Source: an uncultured Desulfuromonadales bacterium (GTDB lineage Bacteria > Desulfobacterota > Desulfuromonadia > Desulfuromonadales > Geopsychrobacteraceae). From it: a stretch of 64,000 nt of DNA. A program made the position numbers and the translations under genes. Where the stretch lies: contig CALZHQ010000002.1 in assembly GCA_945787295.1 (NCBI GenBank), positions 40,758 through 104,757 of the forward strand. The letters are read 5' to 3'. This document shows, one piece after another, positions 27,467 through 35,261 of this stretch. Each line of letters begins with the position of its first letter. The stretch's first letter is position 1. The notes under the pieces were generated by a model, which was given only the letters and a program-made list of their open reading frames with translations, made no database searches and was not told the DNA's origin.

Positions 27467-27958
27467 TCAGTGAGTCGGACCTGCCGCCAATGCTCCGGTA
27501 GGAAGTGAGGGAAGTTCTTTGGGGGGCGCCGTGTCAATTTCGAGCATCTCAATAACAAAGGTCAGCGCTTTGCCCGCCAATGGATGATTGGCATCAAGAG
27601 TGACAGTCTCTTCAGTGACTTTATCGATCATCAGCAGCAAGATTCGGCCATCACCCTGTGTAACTTCCAGTTGTCCACCTTCGGTCAGTTCGAGATTGTC
27701 AGGCAGGTCAGCGCGGTTAACCTCCTCGGTCAGAGCAGGGTCGGGTTCTCCGTACGCCTGATCTGGTTTGATGACGACAGTTTTTGTCTCTCCCTGGGAC
27801 ATGCCGAGGACCGCCGCATCAAACCCTTTGATCACCTCTTCCCTGCCGATAATGAATGACAGGGGACTGTCTTCTGGAGACGCATCGAAGATTGTTCCGT
27901 CAGCGAGTTTGCCAGTGTATTTCACCGTCACGGTGTTGTTGTGAGCTGCGCGAATCAT
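27467..27958 (-). CDS. SlyD-like FKBP peptidyl-prolyl cis-trans isomerase
   Basis: The 163-residue enzyme has an FKBP core (VTVKYTGKLADGTIFDAS) with an inserted flap domain, as in SlyD, and conserved PLSFIIGREEVIKGFDAAVLGM. It would speed prolyl isomerisation and act as a chaperone in the cytoplasm. It lacks the histidine-rich metal-binding tail of E. coli SlyD. I moved the start to the ATG at 27958 because AGAGG lies six bases upstream and the fold begins there; a longer frame adds 35 unrelated residues. Confidence 0.92.
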   Translation of the reverse strand: MIRAAHNNTVTVKYTGKLADGTIFDASPEDSPLSFIIGREEVIKGFDAAVLGMSQGETKTVVIKPDQAYGEPDPALTEEVNRADLPDNLELTEGGQLEVTQGDGRILLLMIDKVTEETVTLDANHPLAGKALTFVIEMLEIDTAPPKELPSLPTGALAAGPTH

Positions 27959-28425
27959 GGTTACCTCTTTCAGTGTGGTCGTTGATTTTACAGGGAGACA
28001 ACAGTCAAAAATGGTGAATCCCATCAGCGCACTATGCTTAACAAGACCGGCTTCATTGGTCAATTGTTTTCAACAACCGGGAGGGTTCAAGACCATGCTG
28101 CTCCTTGGTCGAGGTATTTCTAGATCATTCAGGTTGTGCTCAGGCCCTAGATAGAAGGCAACACAAATGCTAGAGAAGTCGGTGTGCTCTGGTCCTTGGC
28201 TATATTTTCATTTTTTACTGGCGATATGGCTAAATTATCCTGCTGGGCAAGCGGCATTCTCCAACAGGGGGAGAGTTGTTCTTGAAATTGCTGGTGGGGT
28301 AATCGTTTTTGGGGCGGCTTAATGAGATAGGCGCAAGATTCGAGAATTATAACATAACATCTGGAACAGAAAGCTGTTTTATGCGTTGCTCAGCATCGCA
28401 CAAGCCAAAGTGGAAAGATGTAAAT
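27959..28425. other. Intergenic stretch with no supported gene
   Basis: About 470 bp of AT-rich sequence between the FKBP gene and the small reading frame at 28426. It contains no recognised domain and no strong hairpin. Confidence 0.5.
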
Positions 28426-28569
28426 ATGTCTGAAGTAATAAATGGGCGCTCATCTTGCAAAGATACTTTGTTGGAAATTTTAAGAGTAGTCGTTAGAGCT
28501 TATTTTTTATCCATGGCCAAAGCGTTTAGAAAATTCAGTATAGGGGGGATAAATATCCAGAGAGTCTGA
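28426..28569 (+). CDS. Possible 47-residue small protein
   Basis: This short frame starts MSEVINGRSSCKDTLL and ends in a basic, hydrophobic helix-like segment (RVVVRAYFLSMAKAFRKF). It ends 20 bp before the NifU-like gene on the same strand, so the two could be cotranscribed. There is no clear ribosome-binding site and I recognise no family. Treat it as doubtful. Confidence 0.25.
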   Translation: MSEVINGRSSCKDTLLEILRVVVRAYFLSMAKAFRKFSIGGINIQRV

Positions 28570-28589
28570 TTTGTCGTGAAGGAGGTACC

Positions 28590-28814
28590 ATGAGGGCCGA
28601 TGTTGAAGCTGCAATAGAGCAGATCCGTCACAGCCTAATAGCTATAGGAAGTGATGTTGAGCTGGTGAGCACAACAGACTTAGGTATTGTTAGTGTAAAC
28701 TTGTCTGGGGAGTGTTGCTCTGGGCAAATGAAACGGATGATGACCATTTTGGATATTGAAACCGCTTTAAAAAAACAGGTTCCAGACGTTAGAGTAGTGA
28801 TGGAAAACATGTGA
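28590..28814 (+). CDS. NifU C-terminal-like small protein with an altered cysteine motif
   Basis: The 74-residue product is the size of a stand-alone NifU C-terminal (Nfu) domain. The pattern VELVSTTDLGIVSVNLSGEC and then ETALKKQVPDVRVV follows the family. Typical members hold an Fe-S cluster with CGGCP(x)S; here the corresponding stretch reads ECCSGQMKRMM, so the CxxC is lost and two adjacent cysteines remain. Scaffold function is therefore uncertain. AGGAGG lies six bases before the ATG. A terminator-like hairpin follows. Confidence 0.6.
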   Translation: MRADVEAAIEQIRHSLIAIGSDVELVSTTDLGIVSVNLSGECCSGQMKRMMTILDIETALKKQVPDVRVVMENM

Positions 28815-28821
28815 CAATACT

Positions 28822-28848
28822 AAGCCCCGGCACAACCCGGGCTTTTCG
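28822..28848 (+). terminator. Terminator after the NifU-like gene
   Basis: AAGCCC/GGGCTT with an inner CGG/CCG pairing around CACAA forms a hairpin followed by a short T run. Confidence 0.65.
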
Positions 28849-28922
28849 TATCCCCCCTGTGCGTATCTGGGATATCGTTACTGTAGAGAACTGAGCTTTA
28901 TGATTGTTCTACGCAGCTGATC

Positions 28923-29246
28923 TCAGTGAGTTAATTGATAAAGACAGGCATCTACCTCTCCATCAGGTTTTGCTAAGCAGTTAAGGCAATTTTTTAAAGT
29001 CCCGACACCGCAAGAATGCATCTGCATGATTGGGATGTCGCTGCGCTTCACAGCGTTAATGGCCTCTTTGCGGACACCGTGCGAGACTTTGTTGGTGAAG
29101 ATCAGAAGGGCATCAACATTTCTAAGTTTTGCATCAAGATTATTTTCAGACTTGCTGAATATTTTTAATTTAACGCCTGCGTCAGTAGCGGCAGATTTAT
29201 AATGGCGACCTAAACGATCCATTCCTCCGATTACGGCAACACACAT
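28923..29246 (-). CDS. DUF2325-family protein
   Basis: The 107-residue protein begins MCVAVIGGMDRLGRHY, the hallmark of DUF2325, and has HSCGVGTLKNCLNCL near its end, adding conserved cysteines. The fold looks Rossmann-like. Function is unknown to me. I chose the ATG at 29246, with AGAGGTG upstream, over a start 28 codons earlier. A Fur-box-like sequence lies about 27 bp upstream, so iron-dependent control is likely. Confidence 0.8.
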   Translation of the reverse strand: MCVAVIGGMDRLGRHYKSAATDAGVKLKIFSKSENNLDAKLRNVDALLIFTNKVSHGVRKEAINAVKRSDIPIMQMHSCGVGTLKNCLNCLAKPDGEVDACLYQLTH

Positions 29247-29272
29247 TTTGCACCTCTCTCTCTCTCTGGAAT

Positions 29273-29287
29273 TGAAAATCATTATCG
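29273..29287 (-). promoter_or_regulatory. Fur box upstream of the DUF2325 gene
   Basis: TGAAAATCATTATCG (plus strand) matches the 7-1-7 Fur consensus TGATAATNATTATCA at 12 of 14 defined positions. It lies 27 bp before the start codon of the minus-strand gene, where it would block transcription. Confidence 0.6.
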
Positions 29288-29417
29288 ATCGAGCAGAAGA
29301 ATAATGCAAGCATTTTTCCCCTGCTTTCATTTTAGCAATAAAGAAAGAGAACTAGAGATTCAGTGCTTGGTGTTGCAGAATATCTCAAAGAAATGGACAA
29401 TGTCGATTCACCATTGG

Positions 29418-29562
29418 TGATCGGCACGAATCAATTTTCGATTATGTTTGAAGGGCGGATGCCGCTACTCTGACCGGCGGGCCGTTTACACAATATTCTT
29501 TACAGGCCCGCTGGTGCCGATCAATTAATGATGGCCACCAAGGAACGAATCCTGGTGGCCAT
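29418..29562 (+). ncRNA. Possible structured RNA with a terminal hairpin
   Basis: TGATCGGC (29418-29425) can pair with GCCGATCA (29516-29523). This encloses ACCGGCGGGCC (29473-29483) pairing with GGCCCGCTGGT (29505-29515) with one wobble, and small hairpins GCGG/CCGC and AATC/GATT. A separate strong hairpin, ATGGCCACCA/TGGTGGCCAT with an inner GGA/TCC, follows at 29531-29562 and is trailed by AGTTTT. No gene covers this region. A multibranched RNA ending in a terminator-like stem is possible, but so is the remnant of a mobile element. Strand is uncertain. Confidence 0.35.
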
Positions 29563-29585
29563 AGTTTTGTGTATTAAAGAGCTTA

Positions 29586-29828
29586 CTAAATACCTTTTTC
29601 AATAATACGCCAGTTTTCGTCTCGACAGTTGTGACTTAATCTCATGGCCCCGGACATTTTGTACATAAAATCGGCCCTTTCGCTCTGCTGTGATTTCAGC
29701 CGCTTAGCCGGAGGGCCATTATTGATATGACTTATGAATGATACAGGCGCAGAGGAAATAGTTTTATGATTACCGCCAGGTAGGGAGTTCAGCAGATCGC
29801 TCAGGCGGTGATTTCGGTCGAACTGGCC
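29586..29828 (-). pseudogene. Start-less 80-codon fragment of an unknown protein
   Basis: A frame of 80 codons is open between a TAA at 29829 and a TAG at 29586, with no ATG until residue 55. Its composition is protein-like (ADFMYKMSGAMRL, SHNCRDENWRIIEKG). It looks like the C-terminal piece of a larger gene whose front is lost. I do not recognise the family. Chance openness cannot be excluded. Confidence 0.35.
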
Positions 29829-29898
29829 TTAAAATCTGGTGAACTTGACGTTTTGCTGTCTCTCAGGTTCATACATTTGAGAAATGATTGACTCAGCT

Positions 29899-30582
29899 TT
29901 AAATCGATAGATCTGTTTCGTATTTGTAACCTACACCGTAAATAGAATGAATCAACTCAACATCAGCAGCGGCTACGGCAATTTTTTTCCGCAGCTTTTT
30001 TACATGGCTGTCGATAGTACGATCACAGACGACCCGTTGATCGTTGTAAAGCAGATCCATCAGCTGGTCACGGGAATAGATCCGACCCGGCTTACGTGCC
30101 AGGATGCTTAACAATTTAAACTCAACAGCGGTCAGGTCGAGCTTTTTACCCCCCAGACGTGCCTGATAACTCTCCTCATCAAGAGATAGCAGTTGCGCTG
30201 AATTGCACTGCTGCTTAGGTGTACTGCGGCGCAGAACGGTTTTGACCCTGGCGACAACTTCCCGCGGACTGAACGGTTTGCAGATGTAGTCATCCGCCCC
30301 CAATTCAAGGCCGAGAAGCCGGTCGATCTCTTCGACCCGGGCGGTGACCATGATGATCGGCACATCGGAGAAGCCACGGATCTCCTTGCAGATCTCCAGT
30401 CCGTCCTTGTTCGGCAGCATCAGGTCGAGCAGGATCAGAGCCGGGGACTTGTCTTTCACCCAGCCGATGACCTCGGCTCCGTCGTCAAGCCACTCGCTGG
30501 CATAGCCCGCTTGCCGCAGATAGTCCCGGTGCAGTTCGGCCAGCCTTGGTTCATCTTCGACGATCAAAATAGTCTGTTTCAT
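29899..30582 (-). CDS. baeR: OmpR-family response regulator BaeR
   Basis: The 227-residue regulator is closely similar to E. coli BaeR. Shared stretches include RFSDVPIIMVTA-like wording, EEIDRLLGLELGADDYICKP and the winged-helix part DRTIDSHVKKLRKK. The phospho-acceptor Asp is in LILLDLMLP (about 53). BaeSR answers envelope stress and toxic compounds and drives efflux genes in E. coli. Here it follows baeS by 9 bp, and the efflux cluster lies beyond the divergent regulator. Confidence 0.92.
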   Translation of the reverse strand: MKQTILIVEDEPRLAELHRDYLRQAGYASEWLDDGAEVIGWVKDKSPALILLDLMLPNKDGLEICKEIRGFSDVPIIMVTARVEEIDRLLGLELGADDYICKPFSPREVVARVKTVLRRSTPKQQCNSAQLLSLDEESYQARLGGKKLDLTAVEFKLLSILARKPGRIYSRDQLMDLLYNDQRVVCDRTIDSHVKKLRKKIAVAAADVELIHSIYGVGYKYETDLSI

Positions 30583-30591
30583 TTTTCACCC

Positions 30592-31986
30592 TCAATCTGT
30601 CAGGGGGAGCCTGATGGTGATTTTCAAGCCACCCAGCTCAGACTGCTCAGCCTGAATTTCGCCCTGATGAGCTTCGACGATGTTGCGACAGATCGTCAAG
30701 CCCAGTCCGGCACCACCATTGATCCGGCTGCGTGAACTTTCAACCCGGTATAACCGGTCGAACAGCAACTCTCGTTGCTCGGCAGAAACGCTAGGAAAAG
30801 AATCTTCAAAGAAGAAAGAGAGTGCACCCGGCACAGTTTTAATTCGAATTTTCAGCCGGCCCGGCGCATCAGTATAACGCAAACTGTTTTCCAGCAGGTT
30901 GGTGAACAGCTGCTGGAGCCGGTCAGGATCGGCAAGCAAAGAGACCGGCTGATCAATCAGCAACTCCGAGCGCAGGCTTAGATTGGTTTCGGCAAAGCGC
31001 TGTTCGTACAGCTCAAGGGTGCTCCGCAAAATGCCGATCGGGTCAACTGCCACTTTTTTGTAGTCGAGAGCCCCAATGTCCGACATCGACAGTTCATAGA
31101 GGTCATCAACCAAGCGGCCAAGATGCATGATTTCGCTATGCAGCACTTCGAGTGTTTCCGGTTCGGGTGAGCGAATCCCGTCTTGCAGCGCCTCGATATC
31201 ACCGCGCAGAATCGCCAGCGGTGTGCGCAGCTCGTGGGAGATGTCCGCGACCCATTGCTGGCGGGCCTGTTCGTTCTTCTCCAGGGACATGGCCAGGCTA
31301 TTGAAATCGGCGGAGAGTTGCCCGAGTTCATCCTTGGTTTCCACCGGAATGCGGGTTTGGTACTGCCCGGCGATCAGTTTACGGGTTCCTGCCGTGAGAG
31401 CATTGATCGGCCGCAGCATGTGAATGGTCAGCGGAAAGGACAGCAGCAGCGAAAGCAACGCCATGCCCAGGGCGACCAGGGCAAAAGACTCGGTCTGCTG
31501 CTCGACAAACAACAGATCGCCGGCATCGGACAGTTCCCGTATCGGCGCCAGCGCCAGATAACCGATCGTTTGCCCCTGATGCACCAAGGGATTAAATGTC
31601 CAGCGATCGGTGCCTCCTTCCGGAGCAAAAATCGGCTTTTTATCCGTGGAGAATAATGCAAAACGAGGAGCAGGCCCCCTCGGCGGCGGCGGCGATTGCA
31701 GACCCTCCGGTCGTGGATGTTGCTGCTCTATCCCGGCAAGAGTCGTCATGATCAGTTGATGCCAGAGGCGTTCGTTTCCCTGCAGTACTCCCCAATCCCC
31801 CTGCTTGCCATACTCTTTGACAAGCAGTTCTGACAGTCGGTTGAGATCTTCAAGTTTCTGGCTGTTGACGTAATTGAGAAAACCACGATCGAAGCTCCAC
31901 TGCATGAACAGAAACATGCCGCTGGAAACAACAATGCTGGTCAACAGCAGGGTAAAGAACAGCTTGTGTTTGATCTGTAATTTCAT
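30592..31986 (-). CDS. baeS: Envelope-stress sensor histidine kinase BaeS
   Basis: The 464-residue kinase has two membrane helices (about 9-30 and 150-175), a periplasmic sensor, HAMP, HisKA (DISHELRTPLAILRGDIEAL) and HATPase (GAGLGLTICRNIVEAHQG). The histidine region matches BaeS closely. The sensor has a proline-rich stretch (QSPPPPRGPAPRF). I chose the ATG at 31986, which has GAGG upstream; a longer start adds 17 residues without match. A tandem-repeat operator lies about 82-103 bp upstream. Confidence 0.92.
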   Translation of the reverse strand: MKLQIKHKLFFTLLLTSIVVSSGMFLFMQWSFDRGFLNYVNSQKLEDLNRLSELLVKEYGKQGDWGVLQGNERLWHQLIMTTLAGIEQQHPRPEGLQSPPPPRGPAPRFALFSTDKKPIFAPEGGTDRWTFNPLVHQGQTIGYLALAPIRELSDAGDLLFVEQQTESFALVALGMALLSLLLSFPLTIHMLRPINALTAGTRKLIAGQYQTRIPVETKDELGQLSADFNSLAMSLEKNEQARQQWVADISHELRTPLAILRGDIEALQDGIRSPEPETLEVLHSEIMHLGRLVDDLYELSMSDIGALDYKKVAVDPIGILRSTLELYEQRFAETNLSLRSELLIDQPVSLLADPDRLQQLFTNLLENSLRYTDAPGRLKIRIKTVPGALSFFFEDSFPSVSAEQRELLFDRLYRVESSRSRINGGAGLGLTICRNIVEAHQGEIQAEQSELGGLKITIRLPLTD

Positions 31987-32067
31987 CGTGACCTCATTGT
32001 CTTCTTTTGTTACCAGTGGCGGTTGACAAATAGCCAACTTTTTTTACCGGCGAAAGCAGCATAAATC

Positions 32068-32089
32068 ACGAATGTGGAAGAAATATGAA
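32068..32089 (-). promoter_or_regulatory. Tandem 11-bp operator facing baeSR (site D)
   Basis: Read on the minus strand, the units are TTCATATTTCT and TCCACATTCGT, abutting with an 11-bp period. They match the first two units of the sites at 32145-32177, 33696-33728 and 38153-38185. Direct repeats one helical turn apart are typical for OmpR-family regulators. Confidence 0.5.
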
Positions 32090-32144
32090 CTTACCCCTTC
32101 TCTCCTGGGGTACGGGCATCAGTATTCAGCAGTTCAAAACGATA

Positions 32145-32177
32145 TCCTCATTTCTTCCATATTTGCTGCATATTCCG
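32145..32177 (+). promoter_or_regulatory. Tandem 11-bp operator before the RstA-like gene (site A)
   Basis: Three abutting units read TCCTCATTTCT, TCCATATTTGC and TGCATATTCCG. The site lies 110 bp before the regulator start and mirrors site D in the same divergent region. Confidence 0.55.
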
Positions 32178-32286
32178 GCTCTACTCTGGCAGCGTTGATA
32201 AGGCCAACTCCATTAAAGTGATCGGCGCACGCCGCACAAACACACACGCCTGCCCGAAGAGAACAAGCATTCTAAAAGGCGCCGGA

Positions 32287-32976
32287 ATGACGAATACAAC
32301 CATATTCCTGATATCCAAAAGACTTGAGATCATAGCAGAAATCAAAGCGCTGCTGGAGCAGGACAATATCCGCATCTGTCAGGTAGAACATTGGCAGCAA
32401 GCCCAGGGGGCAATTGAAGCTGACCGGCCCCAACTGATTCTTCTCGATTCGCCCGGCTCCGGAATTGTCGATCTGGCCGCGTGCCGGGAGATTCGCACCC
32501 GATATCAAGGCCTGCTGATGTTGCTCTCCGGTGATTGCGACGAACATCTCCACTCTCTCGCTCTGAGCATGGGGGTCGATGCATCACTTTCTGGCGACAC
32601 CAGTCTGACACTGGTTGCGGCCCAGGTAAAAGCGTTGCTGCGCCGTTTCGCACCATCGGAACCACCGGCAGTGCAGATCTTCGGCAAACTGACGATCGAT
32701 GCCAACAAACGGGATGTCTTCGTCGCAGAGCAGGCGGCCCAGCTATCGACCATCGAGTTCAACCTGTTCTGGACCCTGGTGAAACACGCCGGATCGGTGG
32801 TCAGTCGGGATGATATCCACCGTAATCTCTACAATTCGCCCTACAACGGCTACGACCGGGGAATCGATATCTACATCTCACGCATCCGGCAGAAAATCGG
32901 TGATGACCCGGTGATGCCGCGCTACCTGAAAACCGTTCGCGGGGCCGGCTATCAATTTGTCGCTGTAAGTGACTGA
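32287..32976 (+). CDS. RstA-like OmpR-family regulator with a degenerate receiver
   Basis: The 229-residue protein has a C-terminal winged helix that resembles E. coli RstA (FGKLTIDANKRD, KHAGSVVSRDDIHRNL, GIDIYISRIRQKIG). Its receiver keeps the central Asp (LILLDSPGSG, about 54) but has lost the paired acidic residues after strand 1 (TTIFLISKRL) and the KP motif. Phosphorylation may therefore be absent or unusual. I chose the ATG at 32287, where the receiver fold begins. The gene is divergent from baeSR and is followed by an EF-hand gene with an RstA-box-like repeat. Confidence 0.88.
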   Translation: MTNTTIFLISKRLEIIAEIKALLEQDNIRICQVEHWQQAQGAIEADRPQLILLDSPGSGIVDLAACREIRTRYQGLLMLLSGDCDEHLHSLALSMGVDASLSGDTSLTLVAAQVKALLRRFAPSEPPAVQIFGKLTIDANKRDVFVAEQAAQLSTIEFNLFWTLVKHAGSVVSRDDIHRNLYNSPYNGYDRGIDIYISRIRQKIGDDPVMPRYLKTVRGAGYQFVAVSD

Positions 32977-32998
32977 GTAACAAAAATACAACCAGAAA

Positions 32999-33014
32999 GT
33001 TACAAACTGTTACA
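32999..33014 (+). promoter_or_regulatory. RstA-box-like direct repeat before the EF-hand gene
   Basis: GTTACA occurs at 32999-33004 and 33009-33014, ten bp apart. The stretch 33001-33014 (TACAAACTGTTACA) fits the E. coli RstA box TACATNTNGTTACA at 10 of 12 defined positions. It lies 98 bp before the EF-hand gene and just after the RstA-like gene. Confidence 0.6.
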
Positions 33015-33111
33015 TCCGAGTGACGCGACAGCTACAAAAACCGATTGGCGACAAGTCGATAAGAGATGCAGGAAGATCTTTTACTAGCCGTCAGTCAACC
33101 ATGAGGAGGTC

Positions 33112-33579
33112 ATGATGATCAACAGTGTAGGTATGAACAGTGCCATGTCGATGATGGGCATTGGTTCCACACAACGACAACCACCGCCACCCGACAAGGA
33201 TGTTTTCAAGGTGGCGGATTCGGATAGCGATGGACTGGTTTCTTCCAGCGAACTTGAGACCCTCGCCGCAGGAATCGACGAGCTCACCGGCAGCAGCTTC
33301 GATGTTGATGAAGCGATGACAACTTACGACGCCGATGGAGATGGTTCGCTCAGCGGTGAAGAATTGTTCGGACTGATGTCGAGTCAGGGTTTCAACCCGG
33401 GCGGGATGGTTAACGGTGAAGAAAGCGGTATGATGCCACCACCCCCGCCACCCCCGGATCAAGCAGCTTCTGCTTACGGTCAGAACAGTGGCGAAGACAC
33501 TCTCAGCCAACTGATCGAACTGTTAAAGAACGGCTCCGAAAGCGAAGAGGAATACACAGTGCTTGAACTGAGTGCTTAA
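33112..33579 (+). CDS. EF-hand calcium-binding protein
   Basis: The 155-residue protein carries two well-formed EF-hand loops, DSDSDGLVSSSE (36-47) and DADGDGSLSGEE (73-84), each with ligands at positions 1, 3, 5 and 12. A proline run (PPPPPPP, 109-115) and an acidic tail follow. There is no signal peptide; the N-terminus is rich in Met, Ser and Gly. It would bind calcium, and its placement suggests a target of the RstA-like regulator. AGGAGG precedes the tandem ATGs. Confidence 0.88.
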   Translation: MMINSVGMNSAMSMMGIGSTQRQPPPPDKDVFKVADSDSDGLVSSSELETLAAGIDELTGSSFDVDEAMTTYDADGDGSLSGEELFGLMSSQGFNPGGMVNGEESGMMPPPPPPPDQAASAYGQNSGEDTLSQLIELLKNGSESEEEYTVLELSA

Positions 33580-33647
33580 ATCAATTATTTAAAATACAGA
33601 CCTGAACCACGCTGACGCCTTTTATCCCCATCCGGTCTTCCACAAAT

Positions 33648-33697
33648 CTGAATCCGTACCCCTGAAATCGATCTCAGGAGTGCGGATTCAGTTTTTT
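33648..33697 (+). terminator. Rho-independent terminator after the EF-hand gene
   Basis: CTGAATCCG/CGGATTCAG with an inner CCTGA/TCAGG pairing is followed by six T residues. It separates the EF-hand gene from tolC and abuts operator B. Confidence 0.9.
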
Positions 33698-33728
33698 CAC
33701 ATTCTGTCCTTATTTGTTCCATATTCAG
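33696..33728 (+). promoter_or_regulatory. Tandem 11-bp operator before tolC (site B)
   Basis: The units TTCACATTCTG, TCCTTATTTGT and TCCATATTCAG abut with an 11-bp period and lie 49 bp before the tolC start. They share the layout of sites A and C. Confidence 0.55.
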
Positions 33729-33776
33729 GCGTTACCGTTTTCCTGCTCAATAATGCACTTAAGGATGGTAACAATC

Positions 33777-35135
33777 ATGAATGTCAAAGATAGACTGTGG
33801 CCGGTCTTTTTTCGAACTTGGCCGGCAGCGCTCATCACTTTCATTATTTTGCTCCTGCCCTGCCACGGAAACTGCGGGGTTGAAGCTGAACAGTTGCTCT
33901 CACTTGAACAGGCGGTGCTCATCGCCTTGAAAAACAATCCCGGCTTCAGCCAGCAAGTCAATGCAGTGGAAAGTGCGGAAATTTCTGTTTCCCAGCAGCG
34001 AGCAGATTTTTATCCGGACTTGAGAGCCGCTGTTGCCGGACAGGATTCTACCAAAGCTGATTGGTCTCTTTCCACCGAACTGTCCTCGACCCTGAATCTG
34101 TTCAACGGCTTTGCCGACAGTGCTGCGCTGAAAACCACTGAACTGAAGTTGGCTGCAGTACAGGAGACCCTGACCCGCGAGCAGCAGACCCTGGTCTTTG
34201 AGACCTTTTCCAGTTTTGTCCAGGTGCTCATTGATCAGGCTTTGATCCAGGTTAAAGAGGAAAATCTGCAGGAGAATCGCAAGCTGCTGGAGCAGATCGA
34301 AACCTTTCAACAGGCCGGGCGACTTGCTTTAAGCGACCTCTATCAGCAGCAGGCGGAAACCAAGCAGGTGCAGCAGGACCTGCTTGAGGCAGAGCAGACC
34401 CTCAACGACGATAAGTTGCTGTTGATGCAGACCATGGGGCTGACTCCGATGATCGATTACCAGGTTGTACCCCCCGATTTTGACCGTCTATTGATGACGC
34501 TGACGGATGCCGACCTCGAAAGGCTAATGGCAGCGGCATTGAACGGCCGGGCTGATATCAAAGCCCAACAGCACCAGCTTGACGCTGCCGGTCAGCAAAT
34601 TCGGCTGGCCAAGGCCGCCCGGCTGCCCACGCTTGATCTGTTTGCCAAATTGGCCTCCGGCTACAACAGTTCGGGGGATGATGCTTTCTCAGAGCAACTG
34701 ATGGATGACAGCCTCGATGCAACCGTTGGTATCTCACTGACGATCCCCATCTTTGACCGTCACCTGACCCGCAACGAAATCGCCAAGGCCAAAATAGAGC
34801 AGCGCAATGAGCAGTTGGCACTTAAGGAGAAACAGCTCCAGGTCGGTCTCGAAATAACACAAGCGATTCAGACATATCGAACAACGCAGAAGAAGATCGA
34901 GGTTGTCGACAGCAAGTTGGCCTCAGCCCATCAATCCTTGCAATCCTACGAGGAACGCTATCGGGTCGGGGCCTCGACCCTGGTCGAACTCAATCAGGCC
35001 CGGACCGCTTACGTCACCGCAGCATTTGAGCAGATAGAAGCCCGCTACAACCTAGTCGATCAGGAGCTAGCACTCGCTTATTCCCTTGGTGATATGGAGT
35101 CGCTGTTTGCTGCATTGAAACTGGAGAAAAACTGA
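33777..35135 (+). CDS. TolC-family outer-membrane efflux protein
   Basis: The 452-residue product has a signal segment (about 10-35) and two OEP repeats of long alpha-helical coiled coil and short beta strands, as in TolC. Typical stretches are LSLEQAVLIALKNNPGF and SYEERYRVGASTLVELNQARTAYVTAAF. It would form the outer-membrane channel for the MacAB-like pump downstream. I chose the ATG at 33777 with AAGGATGG upstream; an earlier frame adds 21 residues of no match. Confidence 0.9.
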   Translation: MNVKDRLWPVFFRTWPAALITFIILLLPCHGNCGVEAEQLLSLEQAVLIALKNNPGFSQQVNAVESAEISVSQQRADFYPDLRAAVAGQDSTKADWSLSTELSSTLNLFNGFADSAALKTTELKLAAVQETLTREQQTLVFETFSSFVQVLIDQALIQVKEENLQENRKLLEQIETFQQAGRLALSDLYQQQAETKQVQQDLLEAEQTLNDDKLLLMQTMGLTPMIDYQVVPPDFDRLLMTLTDADLERLMAAALNGRADIKAQQHQLDAAGQQIRLAKAARLPTLDLFAKLASGYNSSGDDAFSEQLMDDSLDATVGISLTIPIFDRHLTRNEIAKAKIEQRNEQLALKEKQLQVGLEITQAIQTYRTTQKKIEVVDSKLASAHQSLQSYEERYRVGASTLVELNQARTAYVTAAFEQIEARYNLVDQELALAYSLGDMESLFAALKLEKN

Positions 35136-35261
35136 TATTCCATGAATCGATTTCCTTTATTACAATTTCCTTTGCAGGCTTTCCTTTTGGGGCTTTCACA
35201 ACATTTTTTGGCAATTTTTCATTTGTCAATCGATCTTCTTTTTTTTCGGATTTCGCAATAA
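35136..35261. other. T-rich gap where the macA front should be
   Basis: This 126-bp stretch is far more T-rich on the plus strand than its neighbours. It encodes a 39-codon frame (MNRFPLLQFPLQAFLLGL onward) that ends at the TAA touching the macA-like frame. On the minus strand it is open and lysine-rich (MTNEKLPKNVVKAPKGKPAK). Neither is a recognisable adaptor N-terminus. Confidence 0.5.
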
